A model generated the notes under the pieces. It was not told the origin of the DNA and searched no databases. It was given only the letters and a program-made list of their open reading frames with translations. DNA of 64,000 bases from Janthinobacterium lividum (lineage in GTDB: Bacteria > Pseudomonadota > Gammaproteobacteria > Burkholderiales > Burkholderiaceae_D), in NCBI RefSeq assembly GCF_034424625.1, contig NZ_CP139976.1, positions 1,054,001 to 1,118,000 of the forward strand. The letters run 5' to 3'. This document shows positions 18,640 through 27,467 of this stretch, piece by piece; the first letter of the stretch is position 1, and each line of letters starts with the position of its first letter. The translations under genes were made by a program, and so were the position numbers.

Positions 18640-19596
18640 TCAGGCGAAGCGTTTGCCTTCGAGCGGGAAGCCCTTGATGAATTCGGCCGCGGGCAGGCGC
18701 TTGCCGCCCGGTTTTTGCAGTTCCGTCAGGCGCAGCGAGCCATTGCCACAGGCCACGACGATGCCGTGCTGGGCGTCGGCTGCCAGCACCTGGCCGGGCG
18801 CTTCCTTGCTATCCGCTTCGAGCACGTCGGCGGCCCAGATCTTGATGGTGGTGCCATCGACCTGGCCGCAGGCGCCGGGAAACGGATTGAAGGCGCGGAT
18901 CTTCAGGCCCAGTTCCAGTGCCGGCAGGCTGAAATCGAGCGCCGCTTCTTCCTTGGCGATCTTTGCCGCGTAGGTGACGCCCGCTTCCGGCTGCGGCACG
19001 GCTTCCAGCGGCTGCTGCTGCATCTTGCGCAGGGTTTCGACGATCATCTTGCCGCCCAGGGCGGCCAGCTTGTCGTGCAGGCTGGCGGTGGAGTCGCCCG
19101 CTTCGATGGGCGTGCGCTCGATGGCCAGCATCGGGCCCGTATCGAGGCCTTCTTCCATCTGCATGATGGTCACGCCCGTTTCATCGTCGCCCGCTTCGAT
19201 GGCGCGGTGGATGGGCGCCGCGCCGCGCCAGCGCGGCAGCAATGAACCGTGGATATTGATGCAGGGTTTGATGTCGAGCGTGCTGCGCGGCAAGATCAAG
19301 CCGTAGGCCGCCACCACCATCACGTCGTAGTCGGTGGCCAGCAGGCGCGCGTGGGCTGCCTTGGCTTCGGCGGCGCGCTGCGGGTCCTTGCTGTCCATGC
19401 GCAGCGACAAGGGCTGCAGCACCTCGATGCCATGTTGCTGCGCATATTGCTTGACGGCCGAGGCGTGCAATTGCATGCCGCGCCCGGCAGGGCGGTCGGG
19501 CTGGGTCAGCACCAGCGGAATCTCGAATCCCGCTTCGTGCAAGTCTTTCAGGGCCGTGGCGGCAAATTCAGGCGTGCCTGCGAAGATCACTTTCAT
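18640..19596 (-). CDS. fmt: Methionyl-tRNA formyltransferase
   Basis: This 318-residue enzyme transfers a formyl group from 10-formyl-tetrahydrofolate to the initiator Met-tRNA. The N-terminal catalytic Rossmann domain starts [19 protein letters not shown]. It contains the formyl-folate site as [20 protein letters not shown], including the catalytic Asn-His pair. The aspartate loop is in [13 protein letters not shown]. The C-terminal OB-like tRNA-binding domain begins near residue 207 and includes [12 protein letters not shown]. It lies 97 bases downstream of def on the same strand. The two enzymes act at opposite ends of N-formylmethionine use and are commonly co-transcribed. Confidence 0.97.
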   Translation of the reverse strand: MKVIFAGTPEFAATALKDLHEAGFEIPLVLTQPDRPAGRGMQLHASAVKQYAQQHGIEVLQPLSLRMDSKDPQRAAEAKAAHARLLATDYDVMVVAAYGLILPRSTLDIKPCINIHGSLLPRWRGAAPIHRAIEAGDDETGVTIMQMEEGLDTGPMLAIERTPIEAGDSTASLHDKLAALGGKMIVETLRKMQQQPLEAVPQPEAGVTYAAKIAKEEAALDFSLPALELGLKIRAFNPFPGACGQVDGTTIKIWAADVLEADSKEAPGQVLAADAQHGIVVACGNGSLRLTELQKPGGKRLPAAEFIKGFPLEGKRFA

Positions 19597-19693
19597 ATGG
19601 TTCCTTGACGTGAGGTGTACAGGCCCGCGCCCAAATGCGCCAGGCTGGCGTGGTGTAACGACGACTGTTGTTGCTTAGTCTATCAGCAGTGGC

Positions 19694-20236
19694 TTAGAAG
19701 CGGCGGTTCTGAGCGCGCAGGCTCGCTTCGCGCTCGAGACCACGGATTTCCTTGATCATCTTGGTCTTGATGCGGTTGCGCTTGAGCGGCGACAGGTATT
19801 CGACGAATACCTTGCCCAGCAAGTGATCCATCTCATGCTGGATGCAGACGGCCAGCAAGCCATCGGCTTCCAGTTCGAACTGTTTGCCGTGGCGGTCCAG
19901 GGCGCGCACCTTGATGCGGGCCGGGCGCTCGACGCCATCGTAGACGCCAGGCACGGACAGGCAGCCTTCATCGTAGACCTGCTTTTCTTCGCTGGCCCAG
20001 GTGATTTCCGGGTTGATGAACACTTGCAGCTGGTTTTTCTCTTCGGTGATGTCGATCACCATCATCTGGATATGCTCGTCCACTTGCGACGCGGCCAGGC
20101 CGACGCCCGGGGCGTCGTACATGGTTTCGGCCATGTCGTCGATCAGGGTTTGCAGACGCGCGTCAAATTCGGTGACGGGCTTGGCGATCGTGTGCAGGCG
20201 AGGATCGGGGTAACGCAGGATATTTAATATGGACAT
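19694..20236 (-). CDS. def: Peptide deformylase
   Basis: This 180-residue metalloenzyme removes the formyl group from nascent polypeptides. All three family motifs are present: GVGLAASQ (motif 1), EGCLSVPG with the metal-binding cysteine (motif 2) and [10 protein letters not shown] with two metal histidines and the catalytic glutamate (motif 3). The N-terminus [14 protein letters not shown] is standard for the gammaproteobacteria-like type 1 class. The C-terminal tail is basic and may touch the ribosome. It is first in the def-fmt unit and is divergent from dprA. Confidence 0.97.
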   Translation of the reverse strand: MSILNILRYPDPRLHTIAKPVTEFDARLQTLIDDMAETMYDAPGVGLAASQVDEHIQMMVIDITEEKNQLQVFINPEITWASEEKQVYDEGCLSVPGVYDGVERPARIKVRALDRHGKQFELEADGLLAVCIQHEMDHLLGKVFVEYLSPLKRNRIKTKMIKEIRGLEREASLRAQNRRF

Positions 20237-20540
20237 ACGGATTCGACTGGTTAAGGTGGGCGCCGGTGCGCCGGATTATTCATGCCTGGGCCATGCGAAC
20301 GATGGCAGGGCTATTTTATTTGAGTACGCTACGGTTGGGCGCGTATGGCACAACGGCGCGGCAGATGCGTTTGCCAGTGCGCTATTCGTCTGCTGCAAAG
20401 GGAAATTTTATCACAGACGCCCATGCTCCTGTGGATGACGGGCCGTTTTGCACGGCCATTGCACGCATTGTTGCGCGCGTCGGTATCGCGTGCGCGCCAT
20501 GGCGCTAGCATGGGATGGCACAGCACACAGCGAGGTTGTC
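20237..20540. other. Divergent intergenic region between def and dprA
   Basis: About 304 bases with no convincing gene. The plus-strand dprA frame stays open through part of it. No strong sigma-70 promoter is obvious on either strand. Confidence 0.4.
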
Positions 20541-21644
20541 ATGCATGCAATTGCCACGACGGCAGACGCGGCCACGGAACTGGCGGGCTGGCTGCGCCTG
20601 CAGCATCTGCCCGGCGTGGGGCCGGTGGCGGCGCGTGCCTTGCTGGTCAGCTTCGGCTTGCCGCCGGCCATCTTCAGCGCGTCCTTCGAGGCCTTGCGCG
20701 AAGTGGTGCCGGCCAGCGTGGCGCGCGCCATCGTGCAGCCGCCCAGGCCGGTGGCCAACAGCCAGCTCGAGCTTACTCTGCAGTGGCTGCAAGGCCCCGG
20801 CAATGCCGTGCTGACCCTGGCCGATGCCGCGTATCCGCCCCTGCTGCTGGAAATCGCCGATCCGCCGCTCTTGTTATATGTACGGGGGCGGGCGGAATTG
20901 CTGTCGCGTCCCGGCGTGGCCATCATCGGCAGCCGCAATGCCAGCGCGCAAGGCATGCAGAATGCGGCCGCCTTTGCGCAAGCCCTCAGCACGGCAGGCT
21001 TGACCATCATTTCCGGGCTGGCGCTGGGCATCGATACGCACGCGCACGAGGGCGGCTTGCGCGGCGCGGGGGCCACCGTCGCCGTGATCGGCACGGGCGC
21101 CGATCTGGTGTATCCGCGACGTAACCTTGATCTGGCGCAAAGAATTGCCGAACAGGGTTGCATCGTCAGCGAGTATGCACTGGGGCTGCCCGCAATGCCA
21201 GGTAACTTTCCGCGCCGCAACCGCCTGATCAGCGGCCTGGCGCGCGGCGTGCTGGTGGTCGAGGCGGCCGCGCAATCGGGCTCCCTGATCACGGCCCGCC
21301 TGGCCGGCGAGCAGGGGCGCGATGTGTATGCCTTGCCCGGTTCCATCCATGCCACCCTGGCCAAGGGTTGCCATGCGCTCATCAAGCAGGGCGCCAAGCT
21401 GGTCGAGTCGGCCGATGACGTGCTGCAAGAGCTGCAGTGGCTGGGCGGCATCCCCGGCGCGCCGGCCGTGGTGGAAGACGAACCGCCGCTGCTGGCCGCG
21501 CTGGGCCACGATCCCCTCGATGCCGATACCCTGGCCGCGCGCAGCGGCCTGGCCATGGGCGCGCTGATGGGCGAACTGCTGGCGCTGGAGCTGGCGGGCC
21601 GGGTGGAGCGCTTGCCAGGAGGACTGTTTCAACGCTGTAAATGA
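20541..21644 (+). CDS. dprA: DNA-processing protein DprA
   Basis: The protein has 367 residues if ATG 20541 is used, behind GCGAGG; the frame is open to 20448 but that extension is Cys/His/Arg-rich and unlike the family. DprA loads RecA on incoming single-stranded DNA during natural transformation. A short helix-hairpin N-terminal domain (WLRLQHLPGVGPVAARALL) precedes the extended Rossmann DNA-binding domain. Typical motifs are VAIIGSRNAS, IISGLALGIDTHAHEGGL, YPRRN, FPRRNRLISGLA and VEAAAQSGSLITA. The C-terminal winged helix (about 310-367) is present. It is upstream of smg and topB in a common betaproteobacterial order. Confidence 0.95.
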   Translation: MHAIATTADAATELAGWLRLQHLPGVGPVAARALLVSFGLPPAIFSASFEALREVVPASVARAIVQPPRPVANSQLELTLQWLQGPGNAVLTLADAAYPPLLLEIADPPLLLYVRGRAELLSRPGVAIIGSRNASAQGMQNAAAFAQALSTAGLTIISGLALGIDTHAHEGGLRGAGATVAVIGTGADLVYPRRNLDLAQRIAEQGCIVSEYALGLPAMPGNFPRRNRLISGLARGVLVVEAAAQSGSLITARLAGEQGRDVYALPGSIHATLAKGCHALIKQGAKLVESADDVLQELQWLGGIPGAPAVVEDEPPLLAALGHDPLDADTLAARSGLAMGALMGELLALELAGRVERLPGGLFQRCK

Positions 21645-21738
21645 CAGCTTGTCACTTGTGTGGCGGCCTTGCCGCACGGCGGCGCTTTGTCGGCGCGCAC
21701 CCTTGTGTCGCAGCGAACTTAGCTGATAGAGTAGAGCC

Positions 21739-22203
21739 ATGTTCGATATCCTGGTGTACCTCTACGAGACTTACTATCGCCCCGATGCCTGCCCCGAGCC
21801 GGCAGTCCTGGCGCGCAAACTGTCGGCCGTCGGTTTCGACGACGTGGAGATTTCCGAAGCGCTTGTCTGGCTGACGGATTTGAATGCCATGGCCGGCGTC
21901 GAGCAAACCCTGACGGCCAGTTCCACGGGCACGCGCTTCTATGTACAGCAGGAAAGCGACGTGCTGGGCACGGCCGCCATCGGCTTCATCCAGTTCCTGG
22001 AAAGCGCCAAGGTACTCTCGCCGCTGCAGCGCGAAATCGTCATCGAACGGGCGCTGGCGCTCGACGAGGCACCCGTGTCGCTGGGCAAGCTGAAAGTCAT
22101 CGTGCTGATGCTGCTGTGGAGCCAGGGCAAGGAACCGGATGCCCTGATGTTCGACGACTTGTTCGTCGACGATGAAGATCTCCCGCCGCGCTTATTGCAC
22201 TAA
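21739..22203 (+). CDS. smg: Smg family protein (DUF494)
   Basis: This 154-residue protein begins [20 protein letters not shown], the characteristic opening of Smg/DUF494 proteins. It is predicted to be all helical with an acidic C-terminus ([19 protein letters not shown]). Its function is not established; it is historically named for its place next to dprA (smf) in Escherichia coli, an order kept here with a gap of 94 bases. The 283-base gap after it, before the topoisomerase gene, contains no recognisable gene. Confidence 0.93.
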   Translation: MFDILVYLYETYYRPDACPEPAVLARKLSAVGFDDVEISEALVWLTDLNAMAGVEQTLTASSTGTRFYVQQESDVLGTAAIGFIQFLESAKVLSPLQREIVIERALALDEAPVSLGKLKVIVLMLLWSQGKEPDALMFDDLFVDDEDLPPRLLH

Positions 22204-22486
22204 TATATAGCCGTATTCTTCGCTGTCTGCCCGACCCTGGCGCCGCTGCCGCGCCATCCCCTTTACCATGTGTTGCACCAGCGCACCCGCCAGCCTGTTG
22301 TGTTTGCGCTTGCGCATTCTTGCTTGCAGATAACTTGCCGAATTCTTCAATAGGCGCTTATCATTGGCCGCTTGACAAGACCACAAGTCACACGGCCTTG
22401 CGCAGACAAAAGCGTCGGCGCCTGGCAATGCACTGTATGATGCGCATGCTGAAACTATCCTAGAGCATTTTTCGAGACTAAAAAAT

Positions 22487-25153
22487 ATGACAAAAACCCT
22501 CATCATCGCCGAGAAGCCTTCTGTCGCGAACGATATCGCGAAGACGCTTGGCGGCTTTACCAAGCACGATGAGTACTTTGAATCGGATGAATACGTCCTG
22601 TCGTCGGCGGTCGGCCACTTGCTGGAGATCGCCGTACCGGAAGAATTCGACGTGAAGCGCGGCAAATGGAGTTTCGCGCACTTGCCGATGATTCCACCGT
22701 ATTTCGCGCTGAACCCGATCGCCAAGACGGAAGCGCGCCTCAAAGTATTAAACAAGCTGATCAAACGCAAAGACGTCACCACCCTCATCAACGCATGCGA
22801 TGCGGGGCGCGAAGGCGAGCTGATTTTCCGCCTGATCGCGCAAAACGCCAAGGCCAAGCAACCGGTCAAGCGCCTGTGGCTGCAGTCGATGACGCCGGGC
22901 GCCATCCGCGACGGTTTCTCGCACCTGCGCAGCGACGAAGAAATGCTGCCGCTGGCCGATGCGGCCCGCTGCCGTTCGGAAGCCGATTGGTTGATCGGCA
23001 TCAATGGCACGCGCGCCATGACGGCGTTTAATTCGAAGGAAGGCGGCTTCTATCTGACCACCGTGGGCCGCGTGCAGACGCCGACCCTGTCGATCGTGGT
23101 CGAACGCGAAGACAAGATCAAGAAATTCGTGCCGCGCGACTTCTGGGAAGTGCGCGCCGAATTCGTCTGCGCGGCCGGTATCTATGAAGGCCGCTGGCTC
23201 GACACGAAGTTCAAGAAGGACGAGAACGACCCGGAGAAGCGCGCCGAGCGCCTGTGGAGCAAGACGGCTGCCGACTCGATCGCCACCGCCTGCCGCGGCC
23301 GCCAAGGCATCGTCACGGAAGAGTCGAAACCGACCACTTCGATGGCGCCGGGCCTGTTCGACCTGACCAGTTTGCAGCGCGAAGCGAACTCGCGTTTCGG
23401 CTTCTCCGCCAAGAACACACTGGGCCTGGCCCAGGCGCTGTATGAAAAGCACAAGGTATTGACGTATCCGCGTACCGATTCGCGCCACCTGCCGGAAGAC
23501 TACATGCCGACCGTGCTGCAGGCGCTGGAAACGGTCAAGGAAAACAGCAACTACCACCAGTTCGCCAAGCAGATCATCGACAAGGGCTGGGTCAAGCCGA
23601 ACAAGCGCATCTTCGACAATACCAAGATCTCGGATCACTTCGCGATCATCCCGACGACGATCGCGCCAAAGAATTTGTCCGAGCCGGAACAGAAGCTGTA
23701 CGACCTGGTCACGCGCCGCTTCATGGCCGTGTTCTTCCCGCCTGCGGAATTCCAGGTCACCACGCGCTACACGGAAGTGTCCGGCCATCAGTTCAAGACT
23801 GAAGGCAAGGTCATGACCAATCCGGGCTGGCTGGCCATCTACGGCAAGGAAGCCTCGACGGACGCGGACAAGGAAAGCAATGGCAACGGCAATCTGGTGC
23901 CGGTCGCCAAGGGCGAGAAAGTCCAGACGGAAAGCGTCAACGCCAACGGCCTGGTCACCAAGCCGCCTGCGCGCTTCACCGAGGCAACGTTGCTGTCGGC
24001 CATGGAAGGCGCCGGCAAGCTGATCGACGACGACGAGCTGCGCGATGCGATGGCTGGCAAGGGCCTCGGCACGCCAGCGACGCGCGCGGCCACCATCGAG
24101 GGCTTGCTGACGGAACGCTATCTGATCCGTGAAGGCCGCGAACTGATTCCGACGGCCAAGGCGTCGCAGCTGATGACCTTGCTCAAGGGCCTGGGCGTCA
24201 ACGAATTGACGGCGCCGGAGCTGACGGGCGAGTGGGAATACAAGCTGTCGCAGATGGAAAAAGGCAAGATTTCGCGCGAAGAATTCATGCGCGAAATCGC
24301 GCAGATGACGCAAATCATCGTCAAGCGCGCCAAGGAATACGACAACGACACGATCCCCGGCGACTACGCGACCCTGGAAACGCCGTGCCCGAATTGCAGC
24401 GGCGTGGTAAAGGAAAACTACCGCCGTTTCGCCTGCACCAAGTGCGAATTCTCGATGAGCAAGACGCCGGGTTCGCGCCAGTTCGAAATCGCCGAAGTGG
24501 AGCAATTGCTGAAGGACCGCACCATCGGCCCGCTGCAAGGCTTCCGCTCGAAGATGGGCCGTCCGTTCGCCGCCATCCTGCGCATCGTGCGCGATGAAGA
24601 GATCAAGAACTTCAAGCTGGAATTCGATTTCGGCCAGAACGACGAGAGCGAAGATGGCGAAGGCGTCGATTTCACGGGCCAGACGCCTGTGGGACCTTGC
24701 CCCAAGTGCAACGCTGGCGTGTACGAAATGGGCCTGGCCTATGTGTGCGAACACAGCGTGGCCAAACCGAAGACGTGCGATTTCCGCAGCGGCCGTATCA
24801 TCTTGCAGCAGGAAATCTTGCCGGAACAAATGGCAAAACTGCTCAACGATGGCAAGACGGACTTGCTGCCGGGCTTTGTTTCGCAGCGTACCCGCCGTCC
24901 GTTCAAGGCATTCCTCGTGCGCGGCAAGGATGGCAAGGTGAGCTTCGAGTTTGAAGAGCGCAAGGCCAAGCCGGGCGCGAAGACCAAGGCGGCAGCCGTC
25001 GAAGCCGAAGGCGAAGAAGGCGCGGCGCCAGCGAAGAAGACGGCCGTCAAGAAAGCGGCAGCCGTCAAAAAGGCGCCAGCCAAGAAAGCCACGGCCGTGA
25101 AAAAGCCGGCCGCCAAGAAGGCGCCGGCGAAGAAGGCGGCAGCGGCGGAGTAA
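22487..25153 (+). CDS. topB: DNA topoisomerase III with histone H1-like Lys/Ala-rich tail
   Basis: This is an 888-residue type IA topoisomerase of the TopB class. The Toprim domain opens KTLIIAEKPSVANDIAKTLG and has the acidic metal triad in NACDAGREGELIFRL. The catalytic tyrosine lies in LTYPRTDSRHLPEDYMP (about residue 329). Two zinc-ribbon-like stretches follow (CPNCSGVV...CTKC near 635 and CPKCNAG near 740), more than in E. coli TopB. The last 60 residues are nearly all Lys, Ala, Pro and Val in AKKAP/VKKA repeats, like histone H1-type AlgP tails. The tail should bind DNA non-specifically. A terminator follows. Confidence 0.95.
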   Translation: MTKTLIIAEKPSVANDIAKTLGGFTKHDEYFESDEYVLSSAVGHLLEIAVPEEFDVKRGKWSFAHLPMIPPYFALNPIAKTEARLKVLNKLIKRKDVTTLINACDAGREGELIFRLIAQNAKAKQPVKRLWLQSMTPGAIRDGFSHLRSDEEMLPLADAARCRSEADWLIGINGTRAMTAFNSKEGGFYLTTVGRVQTPTLSIVVEREDKIKKFVPRDFWEVRAEFVCAAGIYEGRWLDTKFKKDENDPEKRAERLWSKTAADSIATACRGRQGIVTEESKPTTSMAPGLFDLTSLQREANSRFGFSAKNTLGLAQALYEKHKVLTYPRTDSRHLPEDYMPTVLQALETVKENSNYHQFAKQIIDKGWVKPNKRIFDNTKISDHFAIIPTTIAPKNLSEPEQKLYDLVTRRFMAVFFPPAEFQVTTRYTEVSGHQFKTEGKVMTNPGWLAIYGKEASTDADKESNGNGNLVPVAKGEKVQTESVNANGLVTKPPARFTEATLLSAMEGAGKLIDDDELRDAMAGKGLGTPATRAATIEGLLTERYLIREGRELIPTAKASQLMTLLKGLGVNELTAPELTGEWEYKLSQMEKGKISREEFMREIAQMTQIIVKRAKEYDNDTIPGDYATLETPCPNCSGVVKENYRRFACTKCEFSMSKTPGSRQFEIAEVEQLLKDRTIGPLQGFRSKMGRPFAAILRIVRDEEIKNFKLEFDFGQNDESEDGEGVDFTGQTPVGPCPKCNAGVYEMGLAYVCEHSVAKPKTCDFRSGRIILQQEILPEQMAKLLNDGKTDLLPGFVSQRTRRPFKAFLVRGKDGKVSFEFEERKAKPGAKTKAAAVEAEGEEGAAPAKKTAVKKAAAVKKAPAKKATAVKKPAAKKAPAKKAAAAE

Positions 25154-25170
25154 TCCGGCGCCAGCCAAAC

Positions 25171-25200
25171 AAAAGCCAGGGATGTCCCTGGCTTTTTTTA
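25171..25200. terminator. Bidirectional rho-independent terminator
   Basis: AAAAGCCAGGGA-TG-TCCCTGGCTTTTTTT forms a strong stem with T-runs on both strands, between convergent topB and the histidine-rich protein gene. Confidence 0.9.
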
Positions 25201-25213
25201 CGTCCCGAGACTC

Positions 25214-25939
25214 TTAGTCAAGGTAGTCGGAATACTCGCGCTGCGCGTAGTTCTGCAGATTCGCCCACGGCTGCGCCTTGCTGACGGTCGGCTGCAGCTT
25301 GACGTCGACCCGGCGATAGAAGGTATTCGCGCGGTCGCCGCTTTCGATGATCAGGGGAATCTGCTTTTGTTCATCCCACAGGATGCGCTGGAACACGCCA
25401 TTTTTTTCCACTTCGCGCCAGCGCGCGCCCGTCACGTTCGATGCCTGTTTCGACAGCGGCATGGCGGCCACCAGTTTCGGGTCCAGCAGATAGAAACTGT
25501 TTTCCCAGGAGCCGTCGAAATTGACGTTTTCGTATTCCGCTTTCGGGATCGCCACCACCACCTTGTCATGCGCATCGATGTATTCCACGCGCACGGTGTT
25601 CTTTTCCAGCATCACGTGGCGCGGTATCAGCACGGGATTGAAGTGCTTGTGTTCATGCTGCGTGGCCTTCAGCGCCACTTTGGTGTTGTCGCCGTGCTTG
25701 TGGCCTGCATGCGTGTCCGTTGACGGCGCCAGCACGCGCTCGACCCACACGTGGCCGGGACGGCGCAGCATCTTTTCTTCGTAGCGGCTCTCGCGCGTCA
25801 CGCCTTCTGGCGTCAGGACGCGGCTGTAATAGGTGATGCCCAGGTCCAGGTCGGCAGTAGCAGGCGGGGTGGCAGGAGCGGCTTGCGCGCTGGCGGCAAA
25901 GCCGGCGGCGAGGAGGATGGCGATCAGGGACGATTTCAT
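25214..25939 (-). CDS. Periplasmic histidine-rich protein of unknown function, downstream of alkaline phosphatases
   Basis: This 241-residue protein has a Sec signal peptide (MKSSLIAILLAAGFAASAQA). I do not recognise its family. The striking feature is a histidine cluster: His77, 80 and 82 (THAGHKHGD) and His95, 97 and 99 (QHEHKHF), plus His63 and His108. This resembles periplasmic zinc-binding loops. The remainder is beta-rich (VRVEYIDAHDKVVVAIPKAE). It follows the second alkaline phosphatase by 74 bases on the same strand. Since alkaline phosphatases need two Zn and one Mg ion, a role in metal delivery or folding is possible but is inference. Confidence 0.7.
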   Translation of the reverse strand: MKSSLIAILLAAGFAASAQAAPATPPATADLDLGITYYSRVLTPEGVTRESRYEEKMLRRPGHVWVERVLAPSTDTHAGHKHGDNTKVALKATQHEHKHFNPVLIPRHVMLEKNTVRVEYIDAHDKVVVAIPKAEYENVNFDGSWENSFYLLDPKLVAAMPLSKQASNVTGARWREVEKNGVFQRILWDEQKQIPLIIESGDRANTFYRRVDVKLQPTVSKAQPWANLQNYAQREYSDYLD

Positions 25940-26013
25940 GGTGTTGCCTTTACGTGCAGAGGGGCGGAGGGCCTACGCCATCCGCCCCGGTGGGGTTGCC
26001 GTGTTGATGTGGA

Positions 26014-27438
26014 TCAGAAGCCGAAGGCCGCCTTCAGCAAGTCAAACACCTTGGTGTTGTCCAGGGTGCCCTTGAAGGTCTTGGAGCCGGCGCCCGTGGC
26101 CAGCAGCTTGACGTCGCCGCCGCCGTGGGTTTCGCTGGCCAGGCGCACGCCTGTTTCCTGCAGGTAATTGTCTTTCAGGGCCGTGGCGCTGTCGACGTTG
26201 CTGCGCAGGGCAGGGCGGTTCGGGCCATTGCCGAACACCAGGGTGGTGTAGGTATTGCCATCGGCATCCTTGCTCGGCTGGTTATCCTTGTAGCCGCGGT
26301 TGATGTCGAGGATAGGGTTGCCGCGCTTGCCGTAACCGTTGAAGGCCAGGGTATGGTCATGGTCGGCCGTGACGACGATCAGGGTATTTTCCAGCTTCGG
26401 ATCGGTTTCTCGGATCTTGCCGATGGCTGCCTTGATGGCGTCGTCGAAGGCGATGGTATCCGTCAGCGCGCGCTTGGCGTTGATGCCGTGCAAGGCGTGG
26501 TCGATGCGGCCGCCTTCGACCATCAGGAAGTAGCCGTTCGTGTTTTTCGACAGCAAGTCGATGGCTTTCAGCGTCATTTCCGACAGGCTAGGCTGGGTCG
26601 CGCCTTCGCCCAGCGGTGGCGTGGCCGTACGGTCCAGTTCATATTCCAGGTGGCTGCGGGTGCTGTACAGGCCGATAAATTTCTTGCCGCTCGGCGCTGC
26701 CGCCATTTCCGCTTTCGTCGCGGCCACGGTGTAGCCCTTGGCGGCAAATTCCGTCAACAGGTTGCGGCCATCGGCGCGGCCATACTTGTTGCTTGCCGAC
26801 CAAGGCGTAAAGTGATTGCGGCCGCCGCCCATCAGCACGTCGACGCCATCTCCCAGGGCCGCGTTGTAGCCCGCGCCGCCCGGCGCCGTTTGCGCGGCGA
26901 TCGCGTATTGCGCATTGCGGTTGCAGATGTGCGAGAAAGTCGTCGCCGGCGTGGCGTGCGTCAGTTCCGTGGTGGTGATGGCGCCCACGGCCTTGCCCTT
27001 GGCTTTTGCCAGTTCCAGGATGGTCGGCGCGCTCTTGCCGCCGGCCGGGCAATTGTCCACACCCAGATTGCCGTTGGCATCGCGGCTGGGTTCCTTGGCG
27101 ATCGTGTCCTGCGCCATCGAGATGACTTCATTGTTCATCTTGACGCCGGTCATGTAGGCGGCCATCGATGGCGCGCTGTCCGTCGTTTGCGCATCGTTCG
27201 AGAACGTCTTGATGCGCGCCGTGCGTTCCAGCGTGTCCATCGTCAGGCTGCCGTCTTCCTTGTACTGGTAGATGCGCGCCGCCGTCACGACGGACGGGCC
27301 CATGCCGTCGCCGAGGAAGAAGATGACGTTCTTGGCGTCGGCGGCGTAGGCGCTGGCAACGCTGGCGGCCACGAGCGTGGTCAGCAAGGAGAGTTTCAGG
27401 GCCGATTTCAGTACGGCGGGTGTCGATGCAAGTTTCAT
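26014..27438 (-). CDS. Secreted alkaline phosphatase (PhoA family), second of a tandem pair
   Basis: The protein has 474 residues from ATG 27438; a TTG at 27450 is a weaker alternative. A Sec signal peptide ends near AYA-A. The PhoA fold signatures are clear: metal aspartate in VIFFLGDGMGPS, nucleophilic serine in TTDSAPSMAAYMTG, MVEGGRIDHALHG for metal ligands and VVTADHDHTLAF for the Zn histidines. Near the C-terminus, SETHGGGDVKLLATG supplies the last zinc histidine. It hydrolyses phosphomonoesters in the periplasm or outside. It is a paralogue of the gene directly upstream (29-base gap) with long shared blocks. Confidence 0.93.
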   Translation of the reverse strand: MKLASTPAVLKSALKLSLLTTLVAASVASAYAADAKNVIFFLGDGMGPSVVTAARIYQYKEDGSLTMDTLERTARIKTFSNDAQTTDSAPSMAAYMTGVKMNNEVISMAQDTIAKEPSRDANGNLGVDNCPAGGKSAPTILELAKAKGKAVGAITTTELTHATPATTFSHICNRNAQYAIAAQTAPGGAGYNAALGDGVDVLMGGGRNHFTPWSASNKYGRADGRNLLTEFAAKGYTVAATKAEMAAAPSGKKFIGLYSTRSHLEYELDRTATPPLGEGATQPSLSEMTLKAIDLLSKNTNGYFLMVEGGRIDHALHGINAKRALTDTIAFDDAIKAAIGKIRETDPKLENTLIVVTADHDHTLAFNGYGKRGNPILDINRGYKDNQPSKDADGNTYTTLVFGNGPNRPALRSNVDSATALKDNYLQETGVRLASETHGGGDVKLLATGAGSKTFKGTLDNTKVFDLLKAAFGF

Positions 27439-27467
27439 GTGCTTGTCCAATTCTTGTCTCTTGGGGA

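Noticed and set aside
22372..22400. Promoter for topB starting at TTGACA
   Set aside because: A perfect -35 is present, but no acceptable -10 lies 16-19 bases downstream.
22748..25168. An 806-codon minus-strand open frame opposite topB
   Set aside because: Shadow frame without start signal or recognisable domains.
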